In this document: positions 32,601-45,014 of the stretch, in pieces
How positions within the stretch are numbered: position 1 is the stretch's first letter
Layout: each line of letters begins with the position of its first letter
NCBI RefSeq assembly: GCF_000524195.1
Contig: NW_020170405.1
Coordinates: 352,970 to 416,969 of the forward strand
DNA: 64,000 nucleotides
Source: Echinococcus granulosus
Lineage: Eukaryota; Platyhelminthes; Cestoda; Cyclophyllidea; Taeniidae
Direction of reading: 5' to 3'
Position numbers and translations under genes: made by a program
The notes under the pieces: generated by a model
Databases searched by the model: none
What the model was told of the DNA's origin: nothing
The model's input: the letters and a program-made list of their open reading frames with translations, nothing else

Positions 32601-35600
32601 GAAGAATAAATGCTTGGAAATGCTTAAAATACACGTATTAGATTTGAAAATTAGTAACCGAAGAACTTCCACCCTAAAAGTAGCATTACCATGTTTATGA
32701 CCTGGACTTGAACGTTTATTTTCTAGTAGATTAAGTGAGTATGATGGTACTATTAGCACTCCCACTTTCTAATGTAGAGTTGGATTATACTAGTACAAAT
32801 AAAGTACTTAAGTGTGTTTGATAGTTTCAAATCCACACGGCGTTATCTGTGATACCTGACTCCATTAACAATAATTGAGGGTAATTGAGTTTCTCCTCTA
32901 CTCGTGGGAACGGTTGGCTAAGAAGGTGTATGAGACTTCGTTGCTATGCTATGGGGTTTCAGCAGGACTTTCGTAGGTGCAACAACCTCTGAAGTGGGTT
33001 GCGCCTGCTTGAAGAAAGTTGGATCACTTAGGTTGATCCTCTTTTTGCTTCCCTCTTAATGCACTTAATCCTTCTCTATAAAAATACTTTATGCTGAGAG
33101 TAGTAACCACTCCTAACGTGTAAATGGCTTCTTATAGGAGGTTGAATAATTATCGGTTAAAGATCCCCAGAACAAATCCTGGGTCATGACCTAGGGTATT
33201 CCATTATTGAGGGCTAAAGAAGGCTATGTTAATCTGTCTTGAACAAAGCTTCAATTATATAACTAGAATTTCGGGTTTTCCTACTCTATTCCAATTGACA
33301 ACTTAATGCAATGTTTCAAAAATTCCTATTGAAATGTAATTAAATTTCATACGCCACATTTACAATAAATTAACTTCATTTTGTCCTCCTAGATCAGTGG
33401 AGGAGCATAGCAACAACTTCTGGAATATTTGGAGGTGGGCAAATAATGGTTAGATAAAAAACTTGGTCAGCATTCAATTTTACAAACCCTTGTCTTTTCA
33501 TAAACAATAGATAGTGAATAGTTGAAAAAATAGAATTGCATCTCCGCAGCAGTACCTAAATTCGACTTTTGTAGAGATGGCAAGAAAACCCTAAGCTACG
33601 ACAGAAACTCTCATGGGGAAAATAGGAGTGACATGGCCCTCTTTTCAGAAGGCTCTTGTGATGTGAAAATACAACGGCAAGGTAAATTAGAAAGGCAGGA
33701 TTGCTTAAGGAGGGTAAGGAGGAAGACAGTAATGCTTTAAAATAAACAACTATTAACCCCAACGTGCCTTGAGGATTCTCCTGAGCGTGTGAAACCCAAG
33801 CTCGAGTTTGCTAATGAGGCATCCGAATTCACACCGACAGGAGAGCAGGTTACATCTGACCTCTAAGTGACATTGCAGGAATCAGGTTGAGGTGGTCTGC
33901 CTCTAGCATCAATGCACTATGTCGCATAGTCACGATTCTTGAACAGAAGAAAGCTTTCAAAGCCTCGTCAAGCATTGCCTGGAATAGACTGAAATTATAG
34001 ATGTAAAAGTGACGTTTGAAACAAGAAAAGGAGTGCTTACTCTAGCACAGATTCCTTCCTTGGAGGTCATGAAGGCAGTAGCATTAAGGTGTTATGTTCA
34101 AGGTGGAGAAAATCCCACTTTAAAATTAGCCACGAGGAGGTTTTAGTGTTTGAGCTGTAGAATAAAACTCCACTTGTAATAGTTATTCTTTCAGTGAACC
34201 AAAACATGAAATGAAGCCCGTTTTTTCTAACTTTTATTGCTTTCCAAAAGATAATCTGATTTAAACACACCTGAATTTCACTTCTCACCTTACTAACTTC
34301 TTTAATCCGTAAGTACAGTCAAAATCACACATGAATACTGAAGAACCACTGCCTTTTGTGGTCAAAATGTAATTTATTTTGTTTAAAAAGCGATTTTTGA
34401 AGTTAATTTGACTTCATATTCTCGGCTCGTTAAATCTTTAGGCCCATTTGCTTGACGCAACCTAAAGTCTTTCATGCAAGGGAAATGTTGTTTTCAAAAT
34501 ATGTTTAAACACGTCTTTTCCGATGGCGAATGGGAGGATCGGACCAACTTCGTGAGCGGTAAGGAGTTATCAGGCTCCGAGGAGAAGACAAACTGCGATT
34601 CTCTCTTTTCATTACCACAGTACATGATGTCTCCCACTAACCAATATTGGCTACCCAGGAATCTGAAACTGGAGGCAGAAGAAAAAAAAATGAAAATGTT
34701 ACAGTGCATGATTTTACCATATGTGCAAGACTTAGGATCGTACTTTTTCCCAGAATACTTTCGCCTCGTATGAGAATAATGTAATTTTACCAGTCAGTGG
34801 TAATCTTTGCTATCCGAAGCATTTGAACTCGGAGTGCCATTTTGCAAATTACTGAGAAATCTGAAGCCTTTCTAATAAGGAATTGTCAGTATTCTTAGAA
34901 AATACCTTGTAGGTTTAAATGAGCAAACACTAGTCAAGGTTGAGGGAGTTTTTGCAAAAAATAGTCACGAATTCACAGTCCACAATTACGAGAGGTCTGC
35001 ATTGCTTCGGGGGACACCCGAATTACCTTACAGTGTTCCAGAATGGACTCAGTATTCACTACATCTGTGCACAATTGCAAATTTTGATGGTATGGGGAAC
35101 CATTGGTGCCTTAATATTTACCACCCGTTTTTTGATAGAAAAAAGCTCATTCTAACTAGGATTGCCAGTTTGGAAGGTGAAATAAAACTTTCTGACTAAG
35201 TCACCGGTATCTTCTTCCCCAAAATGAGTAATCGTGCTCCTCATGCTAGTCTGATTTTTACGCAGTCGTGAATTAGTAGACGGGGAGAAGGCGTTTCGAC
35301 GCGTTTACAAAGTGGGAAGAATCCAAAAGACGTTACACTGACGAAGCTGTTAATATTGCAGGTGGCACCGAGTTCCGGAAATTGAATGAGGCGCTAATTA
35401 CGGCATGCGCTTGACAGATATCGCCATTAGGAGATCTTGAAAAGCACCCAGTGGTCAACTGCACCACCTCTTTGAAAATTTCACGCATCGCAGAACTATT
35501 CAAGTAATTTATCGTAGAGTAGAATCATTCATGGTTTTTCACTATTTAACTGAATTTCACTGAGTGGCAATTCGTTATTTCAGGTGACTGCTGTCACCTG

Positions 35601-36779
35601 CCTGATTAAATAACAAATGACGTGCCTGACCATTCATTAAACTGACATTTAATTGCCCCTTAAAAGTAAAAATCGCATCTCCTTGAGCAAGCAAGTACTA
35701 AACATCAAAGTAATGAGGTGGTCCAAGCTCTTATTAGTGCAAACATATTTACCTGAAGCATCTCCACAGAAGTGAACATCTTGAAAATATCTTCCTTCCA
35801 ACTTTAAAAGGTCATTAATTTGTAAGAAGGCCTAAGCTGTCTTTATTTTATTCCCGTAAGCCTTACATTACCCGATCCTCCTCACAACACTAGCACAAAG
35901 CAAAATAAATATTTTATGCTAACCTATTACCAAAGGGATCTCCTTGAGGTATAATTGAAGTTTGCCACTTAAATTCGGCTGAAGCATAGATTATGTGAGT
36001 TTGCTATCAACTTTTAATCAAATTTGAAGTGGTATTAATTCAATCTTAATTCATCATCTTTGGTGGCATCGCTAAGTGCAGAACGCACTTTGGCGTTGCC
36101 ACCGGTTTTTTAGGCCCAGCATAACCAAACACAGCCATAAACTTAAAATGTCACTTCTAATCAGATCATGGCATAGAGAGTAGGCACCAGTTTCCTTATC
36201 CACGACGCCTCACCTCCTTGCTGAACCATAATTGCTCGTTCCACCTGCACTTCTGCCACCACTCACTTCCAACGGGCGCTTCAAATCCACCCTCACAGAG
36301 TTTTGGCAATCTGCTTTTAATGACAGGAGTAACTTTCAAGATGTGACCGTTGAGATGAAATTTCAGTAGGGAATAGTAAGGTTTACATTATGGTAAAGCT
36401 CAGTATGCAAAGAACCAATAAAAATGATGTAGAATCCTACATAACACTTTATTTAACTGTTGAAAAGTTGCGCCATATCCGTGCCATCAGAGTGAATGCA
36501 AAATTGGCGAATATTAGTCAAAAGGTCAAAATTTTTTATCAATGTAAGATTTAAAAATTTTCCGATGCAATAAATACATCTTTTGATACCTCTTTTGAGA
36601 AAGCTTATGTCAACCTTAACAAGCAATCAACAATGACAGGTTTATAAACTCTTGTGCACGTCCGTAAGATGCCTTCTGCTATACGGTTTTAGCTTTACAT
36701 AACTTCGAAAACGACTCGGGATGGCAGGGAATCCGATCCCAAAGTACAACAACCCTGATTTCCATTCCTGAATAGTAAA
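32601..36779. other. About 4 kb with no confident gene
   Basis: Mostly AT-rich sequence. A 99-codon plus-strand frame at 34474-34773 (MFKHVFSDGEWEDRTNFVS from its third Met) contains a plausible donor G|GTAAGG, but I see no partner exon. A minus-strand segment near 36340-36225 (GSEWWQKCRWNEQLWFSKE before a GTGAGG donor) reads like an exon, but its acceptor is weak. A perfect palindrome of two E-boxes lies at 35581-35600. Confidence 0.3.
35581..35600. promoter_or_regulatory. Palindrome of paired E-boxes
   Basis: CAGGTGAC-TGCT-GTCACCTG is a perfect 8-base inverted repeat. Each arm contains a CAGGTG/CACCTG E-box, the core bound by bHLH and Snail/ZEB-type factors. It is intergenic and over 4 kb from the nearest assigned start, so regulatory function is only a possibility. 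Confidence 0.3.
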
Positions 36780-37554
36780 CCTTAACGCGACGGAACAAAG
36801 CCATCTGCTGGTGTTGGGAGAATCTGCAACGACTCCTAACAGAAGAGTTGGAAATGATGTCTACCTTTGCCAACTATCCAGTTTTCCGTTCTGCCGGAAC
36901 GCCATCAACATCGGAGGCGGCACTGGCTATGAATCATCTGGAACGATTCGTTATGGAGCTGTCTGCGGTGCCTGCATGAAGGTATCAACTAAGTAAAGAG
37001 GCGATACCTCCTCTACTGGGCAACACTGAAGTAAGACCAATCTGGCAAGGAGGAATTGGCCCAAAACCTTATCCCCAAAATCTTTTCAAGCACCGTCCCT
37101 TATTAACTAACTCGGCTTTTTTGGCCAGTGTTCTGACGATTAGCGATGGGCATACGAGATGGCCAGCACATCCTTCCTTTCCGCAAACACAATTCCCAAA
37201 CTGGACAGACCTCCAGACTTAGTGGAAACGCCAAGAGGTAGCAGTAACTTTGCGGTGAGGCACCTCATCAATTGCACCCGAACCCAATAAGGGGAACGGT
37301 TGGTTCGTGAGGTTGTTCCGCAGCGCCCCAAACGTTGTGGTGAGCCGGAGACGCTCAAAAGAGAAGATGGCTTATATAATGCTTTGATGACTCATTTAAC
37401 TCTGCGTTTGAATAAGCAGCCGCTTAATTCCCCGAAGATTGTACTTTTTCTTGCCGGTTACGCCTCCGGGTCATGCCGGTAGCCTCAGCTCTTCTGTGCT
37501 TTGGTAATGTAGTCAAGACTTTTTTCGACTTTGGGGAAGACTCGATGCACTGCA
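36780..37554 (-). mobile_element. Partial TRIM-like element in minus orientation
   Basis: The 5' LTR (37554-37375) runs on the minus strand from TGCAGTGCATCGAGTC to TATA. The interior begins beyond it with TTTTGAGCGTCTCC (about 37360-37347), again about 15 bases after the LTR. The interior continues to about 36780, with the CTCTTCTGTTAGGAGTCGTT block near 36847. No 3' LTR is recognisable at the low-coordinate side, so the element is truncated or decayed there. Confidence 0.6.
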
Positions 37555-39686
37555 GTAATAGCGGATACAGTTTAAGTACCGCCGGGCATTTATTATAGTC
37601 TAAAACGACATGGAAAATATCATAATCATTCGATTACCCACTGAAGGAATTTTAGAATAGGAAGGAGTTGCGAACAGCAAAACAAAGTCCAGGGTTTCAG
37701 GAAATGATAGCGTATATTTTCGATCAACATGTTGTTGAACGTGTAAAAGCTGAAAACCTCATTTAAATGGCGTGACTTACAACAGCATTAATAATACCGA
37801 AGTTTAAAAATTTATGCAACATTTGCTGTTCAAACTCCTTTTTATCCAGACTGATCGTAAAGGAATACAAGAGCCTACTTTTCACTGGAAAGGATGGTTA
37901 GATGGCACTTTTTTTCCAGAATCGGATAATTAAAAATCACCATTCCATATCTTGATTGTCACATAAACTGCAGTCACCTCACCAGTAAACTCTGGCGCAC
38001 TTTTTTCGTATTTTCTCAATTGCAGATATCTTGGAAAGTAGGGGTGCAAGCGTCCTTAGTCTCATTTAAAATTAATCTTACAAAAAGAATCCACACTTCT
38101 TAAAATTTGCACATGATATTAGTTTCTGCAATGAAAACTCTCAGACAATCTTTATAGTGGTTTGGTTCTGGTTTGCAGGTACAACAGGCACGAGGAATCA
38201 CGGCTTTATCTTAGAAGCGGACTACAAAGCAGTTTCAGTATGGTTCTTGCTAAGTAGCCAATATTCACACACACATGCCCACTAATTTGACAGTGAAACC
38301 TTAAATAGGTGAGGTTTTTGCTGGATGGACAGACGAACCCCACTATATGGCATGTTTCTCATGCACTACAACACGTCATACCGACTTTAATTTAGCTGTT
38401 ACTTGACCCTCATCATGCCTGCATTTATCATTACACCTATCCTCAGTATGGGTTTACGGAGATTTTCATTAAACACCTCTTATCTCTTTTTATATAGCAC
38501 TTTTAAGCCGTGAGAAATTGATTACTGTGGTAAAAACGCCTGCAGTATCATAAAACAATTTCCCTTCATAAGTCAAGAAGTTAGTAAATTCAATAAAGAG
38601 ACTAAAAACATTGGGCTGCAGCATTACCCCATCAGTGCCGGGAATCCTGACATGTAATGCGGGAAGTGTTTAGGTCGGAGGAGATGGTTCGTGATCTGCC
38701 AAACCCATGAGGACCGAAATACAAAGCTCAGAAGTTTCATCTCACTGAATGAGAAGTGTGGATAAGTCCACCAAATACTATTATTCGAGACTTTTTTCTA
38801 AAACATGCGCTTTGTCAGTTGGGGTGTATTCAGCAGGAAAAATTATTCACTTAAATGAAATAAACCATTTACTAGTTAGTTATCTGTTATAAAGGGCTTA
38901 ATGTTACTTGTTTGGTTGAAGATGACCACGTCTTACAAGGGCTTTAAAACATTTTTTAAGTTTTGTGGAGAATTCTCCGGAAATCATTTTCAACAAAAAA
39001 CTTTTAGGCGCGATTGCTTCCCAAACCACAAGGTACCAGACATGCAAAAAGAGGGTGTTTTAGTAAATATTGGCGATTGTGGGGATTCCACATTGCCGAA
39101 CAAATGTAATTTTAGTTATTTGGATTTATTTCAAGTACATACGCTCAAAAGGAATGGAACTATAAACCAGCCGAAACAAAGACTACAATCAGAGTTTTTA
39201 AATAAGATAAAGTCAATTAAGTGAGGAACCGATTTCAAACCCATAAGCAAGTAATTCAACTTCAGTTTGTTCATTGAGGAACTGTGATAATTGCCACGAG
39301 ACCTAGTATTTCTCACCATCCCGTTTGCCTTGAATGACTGTTTCTGCACCTCTAATTGTACTGACGGGAAAACTCGATTGAGGTCACCCTGGGTTCCCAT
39401 TATTACTACTACTACATGGTAGGCTTCTAAAGCCAATTTTCGAAGGCGAATGTTGGCAAAGTAAAAATACAAGACTGTTACTGAATAGGGGGCTGATTCA
39501 CTGTTAGGAATGAAACGAATGATACAATAGACCCAAGTAAAATCCACTTTTGGACCATGGAGTCTCTAATATTTTAGAAATATTTTAAAAACTGCAGTTT
39601 GTGGATGAGATAACAAAAATATTTGTCATTTTATTATTTTGTTTAGACACGCCGCGCTTTTCTCCAACTCCGCCTTGTTTGGAAAC
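37555..39686. other. Intergenic upstream of SNAPC3
   Basis: No confident feature. ORFs 38901-39224 (plus) and 39131-39547 (minus) overlap antiparallel, lack recognisable domains and were not called. A TTTTGTTTAG acceptor at 39646 lies 41 bases before the SNAPC3 start and could be a 5'-UTR or trans-splice acceptor. Confidence 0.35.
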
Positions 39687-41946
39687 ATGACCGACGTTCA
39701 CGAGTATGTTACCATTCCATGTCCCACGACAAATGCCAAAGATTTACTCCAGCAATTTCTCACAGAGCTCCCGGACGAATTCTTCTGTGTTACGGAAAAA
39801 GAAGCTGACTCGCAACTCAAGTCCCATATGATATCCCTATTGGGGAGTGAAGAGTTGTTTGAGGAATTACAAAAGGATTGCGAGTGCGTCTTATTGCTGG
39901 TTGAGTCTGGTTTTACTTCTCTTCTGGAACTAAGTATGCTTTTCATTCTAGCCTAGACAATTTATACGTAGAGGACGAGTTTCACACTCTGGACGAATTG
40001 CTTCATGTTTTGCCAGATCGAGCGAGTCGCCACTTAGAGCCACTCAAAACGCTGGAGGCCATTCCAAAGGACCTTTCTGAAAAAGATATTGAGAAAAATT
40101 CACTGGGCATACGAAGCCGCTTTAGGAGACCCCTCGTGGATATGGGATATCTGAACTCGCCAGATGGTCTCTTTGACTGTGGCTTGCCAATTCAAGACGT
40201 TGTTCTCACGGTATTCGTATACCGACCTATCGCACTCAGCGTCGTCGACTGTAGTAATGCTGTAATTTTTCCCCGTATATCATGCTCACATCGTGATGTG
40301 CAAGTCTTTGCGAAATGTCATCTCTAAATTGCTTTTTTAATTCATATGTTCAATCTGCTAATCGCTTCCTTACGTTATTCGTCCAATACTGATACGTTGC
40401 TTGCCTTTGTAGCCCTGGACAATGGTGATGGAACAGCGAATTGAAATTTTGGGTTCTCAGATGTTAAGCACTTTGCGGGATGCGATAAAGTGTCCTCAGG
40501 ATATGATCTATTTGGGTGACTGTTCAGAAGCTATCGACAATCCGGATGTGCATATTCCTGCCCGGGCCATGTATCCTTCTTCCTACTTTTTTATTGAAGG
40601 AGTCTTTTACGATGATTTGCGCGATCCCAGAGCCACCAGATTGAGCACGTAAGTTTACCTTCTTTGTATTCCCGTTCCCCAAATTCCTTATATTGAAACA
40701 TAATCTGGAACCATTTTCCTTAGCATTTTCTGACTGAATACCGAGTGTTTTTGCAGCTGTTGTTTATTTTACACTACAGTAGATTTACTAGGGCTACTTG
40801 AGGTCGTCATAATGCGTTTTATACGGGTTTCAATGTTCCCATTCCCTAGCCCCGTCATTGAATGGCAAGAAAATCGTAAGGAGAGGGTTACTGAGACCTA
40901 TTCTGCTTCTACCATGGCTGATCACGTGTTGGGCGACCTTACTGTTACGCTAGGAAAGCCATATCTTTTCCTACACCAAGGGAACTGCGAACACATTATT
41001 ATCTTCACCACGATGAGGTGTGTGGTACTCTGTTAACACTTTCTGACTTCATGGCCTTAACAGTGCGCAAAAATTGAGCATTTTTATGGTTGAACTTCCA
41101 ATGTACGATTTGCTGACTAGTTTTTATTCCGATTTTTAAACGCTATGTTTTTACGGTTACTCGTAAGTATTCACTCGAGACACGTGTCGAATGGTCGGAG
41201 TCTGAACGGTTGATTGTTCAAAGCACTCAGCATTTTCCAGGACGTTAAGGCGGATGTGCTTCGCAGCAATATTGGAGTGGACAATGGAGAGATGTGTTCA
41301 TCTTCTATCTCTACTGAACAATTTTTCCCTAATCACGCCAAACAAAGCCTTTCCACTTGTGGTTCTGAAATTATCAATGTACTTTTTTGCAGTGAACATA
41401 GTTACCACGACAAGGTCTAGAGAGATGAGTGCCATGGTTTGTTTGAATACTGATTTTCGTAAAAGTGCCCACGTAGGAGGCACATGGAAAATTAGATTCA
41501 CATCGCCCCTCGGGACGATCCTCTAAGGTTGAAAACGGGGGATGGTGTGCATACCCATCCACTTATAATAGCTTCTTCACAAATTTGATAGTCGTTTACC
41601 AAATAGCAAGTCAAAACAGTAGTATGGTTGTTGAGCAATGATACCCCAGCCACTTCAGAGGACGTAGTTTTACATGACCTTTAGGTTGACCGACCGGACC
41701 TGCGCACAGTCCGTGTCGGCCTATCCCAAGTGTACGGGAAAGGCGCCGCAAAAGCGGATGTCATGTGAGGCGTGTAACAGCCTGCGGGCGCAGTGGCTGG
41801 TGCACGACGCCGGCGACTTGCTTCCCAAGGATCCCACCATGCTCTGCATCACCTGCCTGCGCTACCTCCTTTACACTCCTGACGGCGAGAAGATCCATCC
41901 TCGCTTCCGTGTGCAAAAATTTTTCGGCTATGAGTTCTGCCGATGA
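39687..41946 (+). CDS. SNAPC3: snRNA-activating protein complex subunit 3 (SNAP50)
   Basis: Five exons are in phase: 39687-39933, 39972-40261, 40413-40648, 40850-41017 and 41685-41946. They encode 400 residues (human SNAPC3 has 411). The conserved C-terminal half is clear. It includes FFIEGVFYDDLRDP, PVIEWQENRKER, LGDLTVTLGKPYLFLHQGNC and EHIIIFTTMR. The zinc-binding segment follows (CEACNSLRAQWLVHD ... CITCLRYLLY). SNAPC3 is the DNA-contacting subunit of the complex that recognises the proximal sequence element of snRNA promoters, for both Pol II and Pol III. Intron 1 is only 38 bases (39934-39971). Choosing its acceptor ACGTAG keeps the frame, whereas nearer AG options put a stop in frame or give even smaller introns. 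MZT1 follows 216 bases downstream on the same strand. Confidence 0.92.
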
Positions 41947-42162
41947 GACTGTTTTTTTCCTGCTCGAATTTGTACTGACCTAAGTTTGTAAATATATTTT
42001 ATTCATGCTGTTACTGTTTCTTCTTTTATTTTGCTAGTCCATAAAACACGGTTCTTGTTGCTGTCCTGTGATCACGCATAGGTTATTGCAAAAAATGGCG
42101 GTTGAACGCGTACCCCCAGGTTGGGTGCTCTCTAATGGGTCGATGTAAATTATTTTGCCCAG
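41947..42162 (+). promoter_or_regulatory. SNAPC3-MZT1 intercistronic region
   Basis: 216 bases without a canonical AATAAA; a CATAAA variant lies near 42041. It contains a pyrimidine-rich tract ending TTTTGCTAG at 42037, and a second acceptor, TTTTGCCCAG, directly in front of the MZT1 ATG. Both are suitable for spliced-leader addition. Confidence 0.4.
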
Positions 42163-42453
42163 ATGTCCGATTTACATGAGCTTTCTGTGAACGCGGAAGT
42201 GTTCGGAATTCTGTACGAAATCTCAAAGGAGCTAGGCACTGGTAAGCGATTCCCCTGACTCTTGGGGGCTCTGCCCTACGCATCTTTACCAGGTTTTACG
42301 ATTTTAGGTTTGAGTCAGGAGGAACTCCGAGCATCGCTGCGACTCATAGAAAATGGTGCTGATCCCACGGCCCTAGCCCTAGTGGTGAAACAGCTCAAAG
42401 AAGAAGTGAGGAGAATGAAGGCAGAGGCGGCCGGCGCGCAGGACATTCCTTAG
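42163..42453 (+). CDS. MZT1: Mitotic-spindle organizing protein 1 (MOZART1)
   Basis: Two exons, 42163-42241 and 42308-42453, give a 74-residue protein, the usual size of the family. It carries the conserved helices: EVFGILYEISKELGTGLSQE, then LRASLRLIENGADPTALALV, then VKQLKEEVRRMK. MZT1 binds the N-termini of gamma-tubulin complex proteins and is needed for recruitment and activation of gamma-tubulin complexes at microtubule-organising centres. The ATG immediately follows TTTTGCCCAG, so a trans-spliced leader would join directly to the start codon. It lies downstream of SNAPC3 in the same orientation. The frame and the family match are both clear. Confidence 0.93.
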
Positions 42454-42569
42454 CATGCCGAGAAACGGCCTTGGTGTTTTTACAAACGTTCACATTTCAT
42501 GCCGTCCACCTCGCTCCGCCCCGACGACAACCCCTGTACACAAGGCACAATGATTCTCTTAAATGTATT

Positions 42570-42738
42570 TCAGAACACAATGACTCGACTTCCGATGTCC
42601 ACAGCTAAAATAGCCGGGGACAACTTGAGGTAGCGAAAACGCTTGTCAGATAACACGTCCCGAAACAGATAATCAGCGAGATAGAAGCCCTCCGACCCCA
42701 TGTTAGCAATAGCTTGACGCCTGACCCACGCTTTTAGC
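42570..42738 (-). CDS. Probable terminal exon of an unrecognised minus-strand gene
   Basis: A GC-richer open segment runs from a TTTCAAG acceptor at 42739 to TGA at 42570. It encodes 55 residues including AIANMGSEGFYLADYLFRDV and LKLSPAILAVDIGSRVIVF, which look like real, partly hydrophobic protein. I do not recognise the family. The open frame extends up to 42818 if the acceptor is not used. The gene would converge with MZT1, ending 117 bases from its stop. Upstream exons would lie in the GC-rich stretch to 43260 but could not be assigned. Confidence 0.4.
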
Positions 42739-43260
42739 CTTGAAAGCAGACCACAGGGGTGAAATCCGTCCAATCTACGGAACATTCGCGGGGCGCACCA
42801 ACCCAGGTGTAAAAGCACAAGCCGACACCTGCAGAGGCGCCAGATCTACACTGGGGAGACCCTGCACCTCCCCACCACCCGACCGATATCCTCACGCTGG
42901 TAGCCGACACCTTTCTCGGCTTGGGTGAGCGTCACACCAGGCTCGCAGCCCTTCCACCCTGCCCCCAGTACCAGAAGCACGCCACTGCCATTTCCGAAGC
43001 TCCCAACCACCCCCGCAAGATCCCAAACTCGCCCAGGAAAGACGTGTTAGAAATACTGAAAACACCAACCAGCGATGCCCCATCGCATTTATGCCAGCGC
43101 ACCCCACGCCAATCCCTCACCCCCATTTATGCATAAGAGCCCACTGGTTGTGAATGCGAAAAGCAATTCTTGGGAAGCATACACCACAAATAACAAAGTG
43201 AAGTATGTTGTGAGCGCACCCCAGCGTTCTTCATTGAAAACCAGCGCACGTACCTAGAAC
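42739..43260. other. C-rich region of uncertain nature
   Basis: The plus strand is unusually rich in C. Overlapping ORFs exist in several frames on both strands, and none has a recognisable product. It may contain exons or the promoter of the minus-strand gene ending at 42570. Confidence 0.3.
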
Positions 43261-44571
43261 GAGGATTGCAATTAAACGAAGGCGAGACGGAGGACCACAG
43301 TGTTTACTATGATGGAGACGCGTAACTGTCAAACGCCATCATACGATGACCTCACCCGAAGCTACAATGGAAGAAAGTCTTGGGTATTCGTAGGTATAGA
43401 AGTCAGATAGGAGTTATCATTAGAAAGCAGACATATGCTTGTCGTGAGTCATCAAGTTTACACATCTCACCTCGGTTGCTGTTCCGCAACAGGCAATCTA
43501 GAAATAAACGTACACAGTCGAAAAAGTAGTAGGGACAGATCAGATTACTAAAACTTAAAGCATGAACAGGATTGGTGCACCAGCCAACGCATAAATGGGA
43601 AGAATGTGGCTCACAAACCAAACTCCACGTTGCTCTGTGAGGAATCTTTGGAGTATGAGCAAGTTAGTATCCCTTTGTCTTACACTCACATTTGCGCTCA
43701 ACTATGCGAGTAAGATTACAAAGAGTCGACACCGGTGCTACCTCAACACCCACTTCATAACAGCCTTTTTATCATCACTTACCTGTTTATTGTTAACGCT
43801 ACCGAACCGCGTGCTCCACTTTAGAACGCAACCCAAACACGAATCATGCACTGGTGGAGACAGGGAAGCCCCACAATAGCACTAAGTAAAACAAAAGGTC
43901 TGTGTTGACTAGTCCAATGTAAAGTGTTAAGGTGTCTAAAACTACGCCGAACCTGAAATCTTTTACCCCGATCCACTCTTATTTTATTACGTATTGGAAA
44001 AGTTATGCATTTATCATTTAAAGAAGTAGCGCACTTTAATAATTGCAGTGTGCTTTAAAGACGAAATTCCTATTTTTTGTTTAAACCAGTGCCCACAAGT
44101 TGAAATAAGAGTATTTAGCTCTAATGTCCATTTTAACTTCTTGCGTAGTATTCAAAATAATCACATTAGTTTATAAACTCCATAATAGCCCCCTTTGTTT
44201 CCAAAAACTTTTTTCTCACTTTCATCCTTCGACAAGGTGTTTGGGTATTATTGTACTCTTATAATAGTTTCCTGGTCCAGATTTCGCGCAAACCTTGCTT
44301 TGTTTTAGATGAACGGTCACGTTTTCAAAATTCTTTTATGCTTTTCGCTGGGCCGTATCGTCCTTATTTCCTGAGGTTTATGCATTCTTAAATCGTATTT
44401 GAGACCATATCGAACCAGATAATAATGCAAAAGCAACCTTTGAAATGAACTATAGACGAGGGCGTTGCATATTTGCAAAGAACATAAACATGTGTAGCCA
44501 AAAGTAAAAGTTTATGGACTTGCCAGGAGGAAGCATTTGGAATTTAAAATCCTAAATCTTCGAGTAATATT
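43261..44571. other. Intergenic, no gene seen
   Basis: A short plus-strand ORF at 43654 onward starts with a hydrophobic stretch (MSKLVSLCLTLTFALNYASK) like a signal peptide. It lacks further support. The rest is AT-rich with no identifiable feature. Confidence 0.3.
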
Positions 44572-44756
44572 TGTAGCACCCCTAGACTTCCCTGGTGATA
44601 GAAGAAAACATAATATTGGGCATAATATATGTACATATTAGACATACAGTAGGGCTTGTTTCAAAGGCCAGTCAACCCGGCGAAGGTACAATGGTGGAGA
44701 TCCAGCTTGGCCCCTGTACCGAAACCGAGAGTCAAACAAACAACTAACGCATTACA
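44572..44756 (+). repeat. TRIM-type solo LTR, subfamily B
   Basis: A well-preserved solo LTR of 185 bases, from TGTAGCACCCC to ACTAACGCATTACA. It shows the TG...CA termini and the subfamily B end (GAGAGTCAAACAAACAACTA). Confidence 0.8.
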
Positions 44757-45014
44757 ATTCCAGCCTTCGATTAAGTCAAGAAGTAAATGCATAGTCTTTT
44801 CTGTACTAATAAGGCTGATATTTCTTGATAGTTTCCTGCAGGTCTTTTAGGCTGATTGCATAACGCACCACCTAATTTTGATTAGTGGAATTCTCCACTT
44901 AGTTTTTACAAAATCCTTTCCTTCAATCACGTAATCCTTCTTTTTTTTGTAAAAAGGCGGATACATAGGCAACGATTTGTCCTTTTAATTCCTCATACAC
45001 AATTGCGGAATTAG

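Noticed and set aside
34474..34773. 99-codon plus-strand ORF
   Set aside because: It has a plausible donor but no partner exon or family, so it stays below the calling threshold.
39131..39547. 138-codon minus-strand ORF upstream of SNAPC3
   Set aside because: It overlaps another ORF antiparallel (38901-39224), shows no recognisable domain or splice context, and its composition is that of AT-rich non-coding DNA.
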